Below are positions 14,856 to 22,173 of a stretch of 45,769 nucleotides of DNA, piece by piece; position 1 is the first letter of the stretch, and each line of letters opens with the position of its first letter. This DNA comes from an uncultured Erysipelotrichaceae bacterium (GTDB lineage: Bacteria > Bacillota_I > Bacilli_A > RFN20 > CAG-826): assembly GCA_902803285.1 (NCBI GenBank), contig CADCPC010000043.1, forward strand, positions 1-45,769, read 5' to 3'. The position numbers and the translations under genes were made by a program. Under the pieces are notes generated by a model. The model made no database searches and had not been told where the DNA came from. It saw only the letters and a list, made by a program, of their open reading frames with translations.

Positions 14856-15815
14856 ATGAAAATTAATCGTTTATTATCATTGTTATCTATCGCTATTCTC
14901 ACATCTTGTTCATCTGGCAAAAACTATCTTGATGGCAAGGTTTTTTGTTTTAATACTATCGTTCAAAGCATTCTCTATGAAGGTAACAATAATAATATTA
15001 CCGATATTAAAAATATCTTACTTGAATATGACGCTTTGACTGATAACTATGCAAAAAGAACTGGCATCAATAATGTTTACACCATTAACAACAGCGAAGA
15101 AGCAGTGGAAGTTGATCCTAAACTATATAACATTCTTTCCAAATGCATGGAAGTATCTCAAAAATATGAACTATTTAATCCTCTATGTGGTTCACTAGCA
15201 AAAAAATGGAAGAGCGCTTTAGCAAATAAACAAATATTAGATGAAGCAACCATTAATGAAGAATTAGAGAAGATTAAAAACTCCACTTTAGTGCTTGGAG
15301 AAAATAACACTGTGCAAATTATTGGAGAAGCCGAACTTGACTTAGGAGCGGTCGCAAAAGGATACGCTAACGATATAATTCGTGATTATTTGGCTACTAG
15401 TAGCATTACTAAGTATCTTATTAATTCTGGTGTATCTTCTGTTTTAGCTGGCGAAAAGAATAACACAGATGGTTTATATAATGTAGGATTACCACTCGTT
15501 GTAAAACGTGAATATTTTAAAGCCAAGAACATATTTATTTCCACAAGTGGAAATTACGAACAAGGTGTTGAGATTGAAGGTAAGACTTACTCTCATATCG
15601 TTAATCCAATTACAGGAAGCGCTTTGAACACGAATGATGCGGTGGTCGTGCTATCTGATTCTGGATATTTAGGAGATATCTATTCCACGTTATTAATGAT
15701 GTATGATATCGATGATATCAAGACTTTCGAACAAGAAGAAAACGTTAAAACAATTGTGATTAGAGGGACAGAAATTGTCTATCATCACCCAGATATTGAG
15801 GTCTTAACTCATTAA
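14856..15815 (+). CDS. apbE: FAD:protein FMN transferase, lipoprotein
   Basis: A 319-residue ApbE, which transfers FMN from FAD to Thr of (S/T)GAT motifs, here presumably on RnfD and RnfG. The signal peptide ends in a lipobox (L-T-S-C18), so it is an extracytoplasmic lipoprotein, the side on which RnfG is modified. Conserved elements are LDLGAVAKGYA (about residues 165-175), HIVNPITGSALN and the closing D-x-x-ST motif. The loop usually rich in Gly/Asn after the LIN motif reads LINSGVSSVLAG, a departure worth noting. Start and stop are packed against rnfB (2 nt) and the NusG-II gene (1-nt overlap). Confidence 0.9.
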   Translation: MKINRLLSLLSIAILTSCSSGKNYLDGKVFCFNTIVQSILYEGNNNNITDIKNILLEYDALTDNYAKRTGINNVYTINNSEEAVEVDPKLYNILSKCMEVSQKYELFNPLCGSLAKKWKSALANKQILDEATINEELEKIKNSTLVLGENNTVQIIGEAELDLGAVAKGYANDIIRDYLATSSITKYLINSGVSSVLAGEKNNTDGLYNVGLPLVVKREYFKAKNIFISTSGNYEQGVEIEGKTYSHIVNPITGSALNTNDAVVVLSDSGYLGDIYSTLLMMYDIDDIKTFEQEENVKTIVIRGTEIVYHHPDIEVLTH

Positions 15816-16189
15816 TGGATAAAACCAAACTTCGTAATGACATTATTCTTATTTTGTCTCTACTTTTAGTGGCGGCAGTGACTTTAATTGTGTTATTAAC
15901 AAGAACTACTCCTGGGAAAAAAACGGCCCATATTTCGGTGTCTAATCAAGAAGTAGAAGTTGTCGATTTATCTAAAAACGAAGATAAAGAATATTTAATT
16001 AATGGCACAAATGGCGTTTTGCATGTCCATACGCATGAAGGGGCAATTGCAGTTATTGAGTCTAACTGCCCTCATCAAGACTGTGTCCATATGGGCTATA
16101 TAAGTGAAGCTGGTCGTTCTATTGTTTGTATATATAACCAAGTTATTATCACGATTGATGGCGAACCAATAAATGATGTGGAGCTATAA
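15815..16189 (+). CDS. membrane-anchored NusG domain II protein
   Basis: A 124-residue protein with an N-terminal helix (about residues 8-28) and an extracytoplasmic beta-barrel of the NusG-domain-II type. The signature ESNCPHQDCVHMG carries two Cys and two His in a C-P-H-x-x-C-x-H array, and GRSIVCIYNQVIITI ends the fold. Proteins of this type are regularly found beside Rnf genes and Gx-family membrane proteins in Bacillota. Its role is not established; the Cys/His cluster could bind a metal or be redox active. It is translated in overlap with apbE and is followed directly by the Gx gene. Confidence 0.8.
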   Translation: MDKTKLRNDIILILSLLLVAAVTLIVLLTRTTPGKKTAHISVSNQEVEVVDLSKNEDKEYLINGTNGVLHVHTHEGAIAVIESNCPHQDCVHMGYISEAGRSIVCIYNQVIITIDGEPINDVEL

Positions 16190-16190
16190 G

Positions 16191-16709
16191 ATGAAAGTTC
16201 AAAAGATTGCTCTGCTTGGTGTATTGACCGCTGCGACAATAGTTATCGCGATTGCTGAAAGTTTTATTCCTTCAATTGGTATTCCAGGAGTAAAGCTTGG
16301 TTTGGCTAATATTATGATATTAGTGACTTTATATGAGCTTGGTATATTAGAAGCAATATTAGTGAATATATTCCGTGTTCTAGTGGTGGGACTAGTTAGA
16401 GGAACATTCTTATCGATGGGCTTTTTAATGTCTCTTACAGGAGCGGTATTATCATTAGCGGTAATGATTCTCTTCTATCTACTTATTAAAAAATTCTCCA
16501 TCATTGGAGTGAGTGTCATAGGTTCTGTTTTTCATGTATTTGGGCAAATCATTATTGCGATGATTTTTATGGGCACTGCTTATATATTGTTCTACCTACC
16601 AATTATTGCGATCTCCGCAATTATCACTGGAGTATTAGTAGGAATTGCCGCTAAATTGATAATTAGAACTGGTGTAATCAAAAAACAGAAAGAGAAATAT
16701 GATTTCTAA
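16191..16709 (+). CDS. Gx family (HepT component I-like) membrane protein
   Basis: A 172-residue membrane protein with five to six helices. It matches the Gx transporter or heptaprenyl-diphosphate-synthase-component-I family: the N-terminal helix ends in ESFIPSIGIPGVKLGLANIMILV and a conserved FRVLVVGLVRGTF loop follows. Some members resemble S components of ECF vitamin transporters. ATG 16191 is chosen because GGAG (16180-16183) lies 7 nt upstream; an in-frame ATG at 16173 would overlap the previous gene by 17 nt. It is last in the Rnf operon; in this setting a role in Rnf biogenesis, flavin supply or ion handling is more likely than prenyl synthesis. Confidence 0.8.
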   Translation: MKVQKIALLGVLTAATIVIAIAESFIPSIGIPGVKLGLANIMILVTLYELGILEAILVNIFRVLVVGLVRGTFLSMGFLMSLTGAVLSLAVMILFYLLIKKFSIIGVSVIGSVFHVFGQIIIAMIFMGTAYILFYLPIIAISAIITGVLVGIAAKLIIRTGVIKKQKEKYDF

Positions 16710-16710
16710 A

Positions 16711-16735
16711 ATAAAAACGCACCATATGATGCGTT
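16711..16735 (-). terminator. terminator of the minus-strand acyl operon
   Basis: AACGCA (16716-16721) / TGCGTT (16730-16735) with an 8-nt loop; read on the minus strand the stem is followed by T5 and more T-rich sequence. It overlaps the thioesterase stop codon. On the plus strand it has no T-run, so it is at best a weak stop for the Rnf operon. Confidence 0.75.
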
Positions 16736-17429
16736 AATTGAATTTGGCTTCGAAGTATTTACTTTTGAAGTAGTAATTATCATCGATTTGCTCGTATTCA
16801 TAAGCGAATTTTTTATTAATAGGAATCTCTTTCTTAAATAGAATAGTGATTTCTTTGAAATCTAATGAATCTCCATTAGCGTATATTGTGTCACACATAA
16901 TACTCATATAGTGTGTGTTACTTAAGTGTCCGTTGATGTCCACTAATGAATAGTTTGCGGTGTAAATCTTTTTATTATGGAGTTCCGGTACTTTAAGCTT
17001 TACTACAGGAATAACGTCTGTAGGATTCATTTCTCCATTAATGATGATGCCGTTTTCTGCTGGATCAATAAATTGACGGGTGTTCTTATCGATTAATGAC
17101 CATAAGGCATTTGCTCTAATCAAGACTTCACCTGCTTCGTTTTTAACAATAATATTACGAGGGAAGAAGTAGTGGAGAGTCATTCCAGGAGTGCATTCTA
17201 AGATGATGTTTTCATCATATTCAGGCATTCTGTTTATAAGGATGTGTTCAGAAATGATGACCCACAAGAATCCTTTATCTAGTGTTTTGTCTCTGCCCAT
17301 CCCTAGTTCTTCAGTATGAGCGATACAACACTGCTGAAAAAGGTTCATAAAAGAAGAGAAGGTCATCTTCTTTCTATAATCCACTAGTTCAGATCTAACG
17401 TTAAGTTTTCTAATATAAACTTCGTTCAT
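16734..17429 (-). CDS. acyl-ACP thioesterase
   Basis: A 231-residue protein of the FatA/acyl-ACP thioesterase family with double hot-dog fold. The first hot-dog holds LFQQCCIAHTEELG and the Trp-containing strand FLWVIISEHILI; the second starts near residue 155 with NYSLVDINGHLSNTHYM, where Asp-x-Asn-x-His matches the catalytic Asn/His of this family. It would hydrolyse acyl-ACP to free fatty acid. It is the last gene of a minus-strand operon after an acyl carrier protein and an AMP-dependent ligase, overlapping the ACP gene by one base. The length is typical of bacterial members. Confidence 0.88.
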   Translation of the reverse strand: MNEVYIRKLNVRSELVDYRKKMTFSSFMNLFQQCCIAHTEELGMGRDKTLDKGFLWVIISEHILINRMPEYDENIILECTPGMTLHYFFPRNIIVKNEAGEVLIRANALWSLIDKNTRQFIDPAENGIIINGEMNPTDVIPVVKLKVPELHNKKIYTANYSLVDINGHLSNTHYMSIMCDTIYANGDSLDFKEITILFKKEIPINKKFAYEYEQIDDNYYFKSKYFEAKFN

Positions 17430-17674
17430 TATTTAAGTTCTTTTTGAATTGCGTCTAAAACATCACCAAAGGTGAGCATCTTTTCCCATTTACGATGTGG
17501 GATTTTAATATTGAATTCAGCTTCGATTCTGCACATGACATAGACGAAAGTCATTGAATCAACACCAGCGTCGTTATTAATTCTTGTGTCTTCTTTGAGT
17601 TCAACATCTTCAAATCCAGGTAGACATGTTTGAACGATGATTTGGGTTTTCTTGGCGATTTCTTCTCTTGTCAT
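17429..17674 (-). CDS. acyl carrier protein
   Basis: An 81-residue acyl carrier protein. The phosphopantetheine attachment Ser lies in DAGVDSMTFVYV (about residue 40), with DSM instead of the usual DSL, and the flanking helix (RIEAEFNIKIPH) is typical. It lies between an acyl ligase and a thioesterase with spacings of 3 nt and a 1-nt overlap, so it is probably dedicated to this pathway rather than being the general fatty-acid-synthesis ACP. A ribosome site (AAGAGG-like) would lie in the end of the ligase gene. Confidence 0.9.
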   Translation of the reverse strand: MTREEIAKKTQIIVQTCLPGFEDVELKEDTRINNDAGVDSMTFVYVMCRIEAEFNIKIPHRKWEKMLTFGDVLDAIQKELK

Positions 17675-17677
17675 TTG

Positions 17678-19000
17678 TTAATCCTCAACTTTAATTAAAT
17701 ATTTCATAACCTTTCCTGTTCCAGTTCTTGGAAGTTTATCTTTTGCGTAGATAATTTTCTCAATCTTGTGAGAACGGGATTGGGTTTTATTGAACTCGTC
17801 TACGATGTTTTCTACATCAATAGGCTTGTATATATACAATATTACTTGTCCTTTAGCATTTTGTAAAATGCAGAAATCACATCCTGGACCTAATAGTGAT
17901 AATAATTTAGCCTCATATTCTGGGATATATAATTTGCTACCATCGCCAAAGACCAATATTTCCTTTTTACGACCAGTAATGAATAGACAACCATCTTCTA
18001 TTTTTCCTAAATCACCAGTGTGGAGCTCTCCGTCAATCAAAGTGGCTTCAGTGGACTTAGGATCGTTATAATAACCTTTCATTAAAGTGGTGTTGCTTTT
18101 AACGATGATTTCTCCATCTTCTGCGATTCTAACTTTATAATCAGGGCAGATGGACATCGCTCTTGGATTATCATGCAATGATAAGGCAATACCAGAACTA
18201 GATTCAGTTAAACCATATCCATATGATAATCTAATACCTAACGCTTTAATCGCATTGATAGTCATATCATCACATGAACCTGCACCGATAAGAATTAATG
18301 ATAGTTCGTTATTGAATAATTTATTGAACACTAAGAATTTTGCCATTTCTGGAACTAGAGTGGTGACAGTTGGTTTATATAAAGCAAAATCAGTAAAGAT
18401 TTGTCTTAAACCATTGCCTAAACAGACAGTTGCACCAAATGAGATTGGCCATAGTATAGAACACACTAACCCAAAGACATGTGATAGTGGCAGAACCGCT
18501 AATAATTTGTCTTCTTTAGTAAGCGGCAATAATGAACCACCGTTAAAAGTAGCGTTACATAGTGTTTGCTCAGTTAAAACGACAGCCTTAGATTCACTTG
18601 TTGTACCACTAGTGAAGAATAAAATATCTTTATCTTCAGTGTGATAGTTAACTTCTAAGTGAGGGGTAAGAATATCTCTTAATTCTTCATCGCCAAATAA
18701 AATATGCCCAACATGAGTGGCTTTAATCTTTTTGATGAGTGATTCTTCTCTTTCGTTAGGGTCTAAGATAATTAATTGTTTCTTACTTGCTAAAGCGAAT
18801 AAGGCAATAATGCTTTCGATATTATTAGAAATAAATAGACCAACAACATCTTCTTTTGGAAGAGGATATTTATGTACTTTTTCAAGTAATTCTCCATAGG
18901 AGATTGATGCGATTTGTCCTTCTTTTAGATAGGAAAAAATGCAATCGTTAGATTCTTGTGCACTGATGAGCTCAGAAAAGCTTTTAAAACGTTTTATCAT
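17678..19000 (-). CDS. AMP-dependent acyl ligase (acyl-ACP/acyl-CoA synthetase)
   Basis: From the ATG at 19000-18998 the product is 440 residues, a compact member of the ANL adenylating superfamily. Motifs in order: phosphate loop FFTSGTTSESKAVVL (about residues 128-142), YGYGLTESSSG, the hinge region HTGDLGKIEDG...GRKKEIL, and the C-terminal catalytic Lys in RTGTGKVMK. It should activate a carboxylic acid as acyl-AMP and load it on the adjacent ACP or on CoA. An upstream extension to 19066 is rejected because the extended -10 box (19008-19016) ends only 7 nt before this ATG, so the mRNA is probably leaderless. It faces away from the linoleate-isomerase gene. Confidence 0.88.
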   Translation of the reverse strand: MIKRFKSFSELISAQESNDCIFSYLKEGQIASISYGELLEKVHKYPLPKEDVVGLFISNNIESIIALFALASKKQLIILDPNEREESLIKKIKATHVGHILFGDEELRDILTPHLEVNYHTEDKDILFFTSGTTSESKAVVLTEQTLCNATFNGGSLLPLTKEDKLLAVLPLSHVFGLVCSILWPISFGATVCLGNGLRQIFTDFALYKPTVTTLVPEMAKFLVFNKLFNNELSLILIGAGSCDDMTINAIKALGIRLSYGYGLTESSSGIALSLHDNPRAMSICPDYKVRIAEDGEIIVKSNTTLMKGYYNDPKSTEATLIDGELHTGDLGKIEDGCLFITGRKKEILVFGDGSKLYIPEYEAKLLSLLGPGCDFCILQNAKGQVILYIYKPIDVENIVDEFNKTQSRSHKIEKIIYAKDKLPRTGTGKVMKYLIKVED

Positions 19001-19007
19001 ATAAGTT

Positions 19008-19016
19008 ATTATAGCA
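19008..19016 (-). promoter_or_regulatory. extended -10 promoter of the acyl operon, leaderless
   Basis: On the minus strand TGCTATAAT, then 7 nt to the ligase ATG. The -35 region is poor. It shares TTTGCTATAAT with the antisense promoter near 642. Confidence 0.6.
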
Positions 19017-19052
19017 AAATATGCTATAGATTGATAAAAATTATTGAAGAAA

Positions 19053-19078
19053 AGAGTAACTCTCAATTACAATATAAT
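19053..19078 (+). promoter_or_regulatory. -10 box and small inverted repeat before the isomerase gene
   Basis: TATAAT (19073-19078) is followed by a leader of about 23 nt with the ribosome site AAGAGGT (about 19090-19096). Upstream, AGAGT (19053-19057) and ACTCT (19059-19063) form an 11-bp inverted repeat between the two divergent promoters, a possible operator shared by both fatty-acid operons. No good -35 box is seen. Confidence 0.4.
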
Positions 19079-19107
19079 TGTCGTTAAAAATATAAGAGGT
19101 AAAATTA

Positions 19108-20535
19108 ATGGACAAAAAAACAAGAATAGCCATTATCGGTGGTGGTCCAGCTGGACTTTCTGCTGGTATGTATCTCGAACAAAAAGGCTACGAGAACTAT
19201 GTCATTTTTGAAAAGACAGATCACGTTGGTGGAAAATGTCACTCCCCAACATTCCATGGCAAACGTCATGAAATGGGCGCTATCATGGGTGTCCCTAGTT
19301 ACTATGCAGTTCACGATGTCGAACTCTTTGCTGGCGTAACTCACGATGGACCAAAACTACACAGAACTTACCGTTTACCAAATGGTAAAGTTGATCATCG
19401 TTTCGACAAGAGACTCTTCAACATTCCACATCTCTTAAAGCTCAAAAAGCAAATCAAAAAATTTGGTGAAATCTTAGAAACCAAATATAAAGGTTATGAT
19501 GTTTGTGGCCATAGAGGCGTTTCTGAAGGTAGATACGAAGGTTTCGCAGTCACACCTGGTAGAGAACCAGTTAGCGGTGAAAATCCAAACTTAAAAGATT
19601 TAGCAATGCCTTTCAAACAATTCGTTGAAAAGAATGGCGTTCCACTAGTTCAAGAAATTTGGGTCCAACCATTCACATCATTCGGTTACGGATATTTTGA
19701 CGAAATCCCAGCTGCTTATGTCTTAAAATACTTAGACTTCCAAACCATGATGAACTTCGTCAATGTTAACTTATGGACTTGGAAAGATGGTACACAAAGC
19801 ATCTACGAAGCTTTAAATAGAAAGCTCAAACACCCAGCATTATTAAATAGCAACATCGAAAAGATCGTTCGTGGTGATAAAGTTGAAATCACTGTCAACG
19901 GTAAGAAAGAAGTCTTTGATAAATTAATTATCACTGCTCCATTACAAGTTGGTGAAATCAATAACCCAGTCGCTAAAGGATTAGACACATATCTTGATGT
20001 CACTCCAGAAGAAAGAGAATTATTCTCTAAGATCGACTACGAACGTTATGATACATTCGCATGGAATATGGCTCCAGAAGCATATCCAGAAGCATCATTC
20101 TACGTTGTTGACAATATGACACCAGAGACCTTAGGTCATGGTATGGTCTTCTATATGAGATGGGCTGGAGAACCAGAACAACCAATGATCTCTTATAGAT
20201 TACGTAAACACAGAGATCCAAAAGAAACTGTCGAAGAATACAAAGCACGTCCAGAATTAGGATATGAAGAAACAAAGAAAACTTGTATCGAAGATATCAA
20301 GGCTCTTGGTTTAGCTCCTTTGAAGGATGAAAACGGCAGAGACAAGATTATCTATGAATTCCAAACATATTACTTCCCACACGTCTTCTCTGAAGATTAC
20401 GCAAACGGATGGTATGAAAAAGTTGAAGCTATGCAAGGTAAAAACAATACCTACTATGCTGGTGAAGTTATGTCATTCGGTGACATGGACGAAACTGTCG
20501 AATATTCTAGAGATTTAGTCGAAAGATTCTTCTAA
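19108..20535 (+). CDS. FAD-dependent fatty acid (linoleate) isomerase, PAI-like
   Basis: A 475-residue flavoprotein of the amine-oxidase fold. The FAD motif IIGGGPAGLSAGMYLE is at residues 9-24, followed by DHVGGKCHSPTFHG, HEMGAIMGVPSYY, the long conserved block ending PAAYVLKYLDFQTMM, and the C-terminal YYFPHVFSEDYANGWYEKVE and YAGEVMSFGDMDE. From memory these match the polyunsaturated fatty acid isomerase PAI of Cutibacterium acnes, which converts linoleate to trans-10,cis-12 conjugated linoleate, almost motif for motif. The protein is about 50 residues longer, partly by an insert near residues 133-157. It is divergent from an acyl-ACP operon and upstream of a CrtI-like flavoprotein and a reductase. 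Codons ending in C are frequent, suggesting high expression. The exact substrate is inferred. Confidence 0.82.
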   Translation: MDKKTRIAIIGGGPAGLSAGMYLEQKGYENYVIFEKTDHVGGKCHSPTFHGKRHEMGAIMGVPSYYAVHDVELFAGVTHDGPKLHRTYRLPNGKVDHRFDKRLFNIPHLLKLKKQIKKFGEILETKYKGYDVCGHRGVSEGRYEGFAVTPGREPVSGENPNLKDLAMPFKQFVEKNGVPLVQEIWVQPFTSFGYGYFDEIPAAYVLKYLDFQTMMNFVNVNLWTWKDGTQSIYEALNRKLKHPALLNSNIEKIVRGDKVEITVNGKKEVFDKLIITAPLQVGEINNPVAKGLDTYLDVTPEERELFSKIDYERYDTFAWNMAPEAYPEASFYVVDNMTPETLGHGMVFYMRWAGEPEQPMISYRLRKHRDPKETVEEYKARPELGYEETKKTCIEDIKALGLAPLKDENGRDKIIYEFQTYYFPHVFSEDYANGWYEKVEAMQGKNNTYYAGEVMSFGDMDETVEYSRDLVERFF

Positions 20536-20554
20536 TAAAACAATTTTGAATAAA

Positions 20555-20575
20555 AAGGGGAGTTCATCTCCCCTT
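20555..20575 (+). terminator. hairpin between isomerase and CrtI-like gene
   Basis: Eight-bp stem AAGGGGAG (20555-20562) / CTCCCCTT (20568-20575), 5-nt loop, then ATTCTTTAT. The T-run is interrupted, so it may be a partial terminator or an mRNA-stabilising hairpin setting different levels for the two genes. Confidence 0.65.
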
Positions 20576-20597
20576 ATTCTTTATAAAGGAGAGAAAA

Positions 20598-22172
20598 ATG
20601 GCAAATAAACATTTTCAAGATTCGTATGATGTTGTTGTCATTGGTGGTGCTCTTGCGGGACTTGCCAGTGCCTTAACATTAGCAAAAAAAGGAAAAAAAG
20701 TTCTCGTCTTAGAACAACACAATTTACCTGGTGGTATCGCTACTTCTTTTGTGAGAGGAGATGTCGAAATTGAAGGTACACTTCATGAAATGATGTCTAT
20801 CGGACCAAAAGAATGCCCATTAAAGATTAGAAAATTCTTTGATGAAATGGGTGTTGATATCGAATGGTTACGTGTTCCAGATGCTTATCGTTTTGTCGAT
20901 GGTAAAACTGGAGTTAACGTCTTAGTCCATCCTGGAGATCACGGCAATTTTGAAACGCCTGCTCGTGAAATTGCAGAAGCAGTTGAACCAGGAAACGAAG
21001 AACTTTATAAAAAAGTTTTAGACTTACTCAACTTATGTGGTAGAGTTTATGACTCAGTTAACATTCTTTCTGTTACTCACATGTCCAAAGTTCAAATGTT
21101 ATTGAAACATCCAGACTTTGTTAAGACTGCTGGATATAGCGCTAAGGAAGTTGTTGATACATTTAAACTTCCTCAAAAAGTTGTTGATATCTTATCAGCC
21201 TATTGGATTTATGTCGGTGACATTTTAGAAAACTTACCATTTACTGTTTGGGCTTTCTTAATGGGGGATTACCTCGGATATGGTAGTTATGTTCCAAAGA
21301 AATTCTCACACGAAATGTCTCTTAAGATGTGTGAACGCGCAATAGAAATGGGCTGCCAAGTCGAATTTGGTACACGCGTTGATAAAATCTTAGTCAAGAA
21401 TGGACACGTTGAAGGCGTGAGACTTGCTAATGGTGAAGAAGTTAAAGCAAGATATGTTGTTTGTAGTGCTTATCCTGATAAAGCATATACAAAGATGATT
21501 GAACCTCTCAGCGAAGTTCCTGCTGGCGCACTTAAGTTCGTCAATAGTAAAACTGTCGGTGTGACTTGCTTCTCTGTCGTCTTATTGCTAGACGATGAAC
21601 CAGAGAATTTAGGCATCAAAGATTATTCAACTTTCTATGCTCCAAAAGGTATGGACTTAGAAACAATATTCAAAGAATATGCAACAGAAGGTCCTTACAA
21701 TTACATCACTTCTATTTGTACTAACCTTGCTAACCCAGGTTGTACTCCAAAAGGTACTTGTGTATATTCCATTACTGCACTTCCTAGACCAGAAGGTTGG
21801 CTTGGAGTTACAGAAGAAAATTATGAAGAACTTAAACGTAAGAACGCTGAATATTTCATCGATCAAGAATCTAAACGTTTAGGTGTTGATTTAAGAAAAC
21901 ATATTTTAGAAATTGTTATTGAAGCACCTTGTACAATTGCTCACTACACAGGTGCATATCGTGGAAGTATCTACGGTTATATGCACACAATGGATGACCA
22001 TATTGTGGCAAGACTTCAAATGAGTGAAAAAGAAAACTTCATTCAAGGCTTATCTTTCGCTGGCGCTCACCAAATCTCTGGTGATGGTATGGGACCAGCA
22101 GTCACTAATGGTCGTAAAGGCGCAAAGATCATCTTAGACATGATGGAAGAAGACGCTAAGGAGGGCAAATAA
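20598..22172 (+). CDS. CrtI/RetSat-like FAD-dependent oxidoreductase
   Basis: A 524-residue flavoprotein of the phytoene-desaturase/retinol-saturase superfamily. The dinucleotide motif is VVVIGGALAGLASALTLA (residues 13-30), followed by LVLEQHNLPGG, and the C-terminal FAD motif is LSFAGAHQISGDGMGPAVTNGRKGA. Members either desaturate isoprenoids or, like RetSat, saturate a conjugated C=C bond. The strong ribosome site AAAGGAGAG lies just before the ATG. Between a fatty-acid isomerase and an NAD(P)H/2Fe-2S reductase, and with no carotenoid genes around, reduction of a conjugated fatty acid is a reasonable guess. This role is an inference, not shown by motifs. Confidence 0.8.
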   Translation: MANKHFQDSYDVVVIGGALAGLASALTLAKKGKKVLVLEQHNLPGGIATSFVRGDVEIEGTLHEMMSIGPKECPLKIRKFFDEMGVDIEWLRVPDAYRFVDGKTGVNVLVHPGDHGNFETPAREIAEAVEPGNEELYKKVLDLLNLCGRVYDSVNILSVTHMSKVQMLLKHPDFVKTAGYSAKEVVDTFKLPQKVVDILSAYWIYVGDILENLPFTVWAFLMGDYLGYGSYVPKKFSHEMSLKMCERAIEMGCQVEFGTRVDKILVKNGHVEGVRLANGEEVKARYVVCSAYPDKAYTKMIEPLSEVPAGALKFVNSKTVGVTCFSVVLLLDDEPENLGIKDYSTFYAPKGMDLETIFKEYATEGPYNYITSICTNLANPGCTPKGTCVYSITALPRPEGWLGVTEENYEELKRKNAEYFIDQESKRLGVDLRKHILEIVIEAPCTIAHYTGAYRGSIYGYMHTMDDHIVARLQMSEKENFIQGLSFAGAHQISGDGMGPAVTNGRKGAKIILDMMEEDAKEGK

Positions 22173-22173
22173 G

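Noticed and set aside
14854..16709. Missing ferredoxin domains of RnfB in a downstream frame
   Set aside because: I looked for CxxCxxCxxxCP repeats after 14853; apbE, NusG-II and Gx genes fill the region and none is found.
18150..18644. 164-residue plus-strand open frame
   Set aside because: It is the complement of the conserved acyl ligase gene, has no ribosome site and no recognisable motifs.
19017..19107. Riboswitch or FabT/FapR-type operator between the divergent fatty acid operons
   Set aside because: The spacer is too short for a riboswitch and lacks the known FabT or FapR palindromes; only a weak 11-bp inverted repeat is present.
20598..22172. Carotenoid biosynthesis gene
   Set aside because: The protein belongs to the CrtI superfamily but no phytoene synthase or other carotenoid gene is near, and its partners are fatty acid and electron-transfer proteins.
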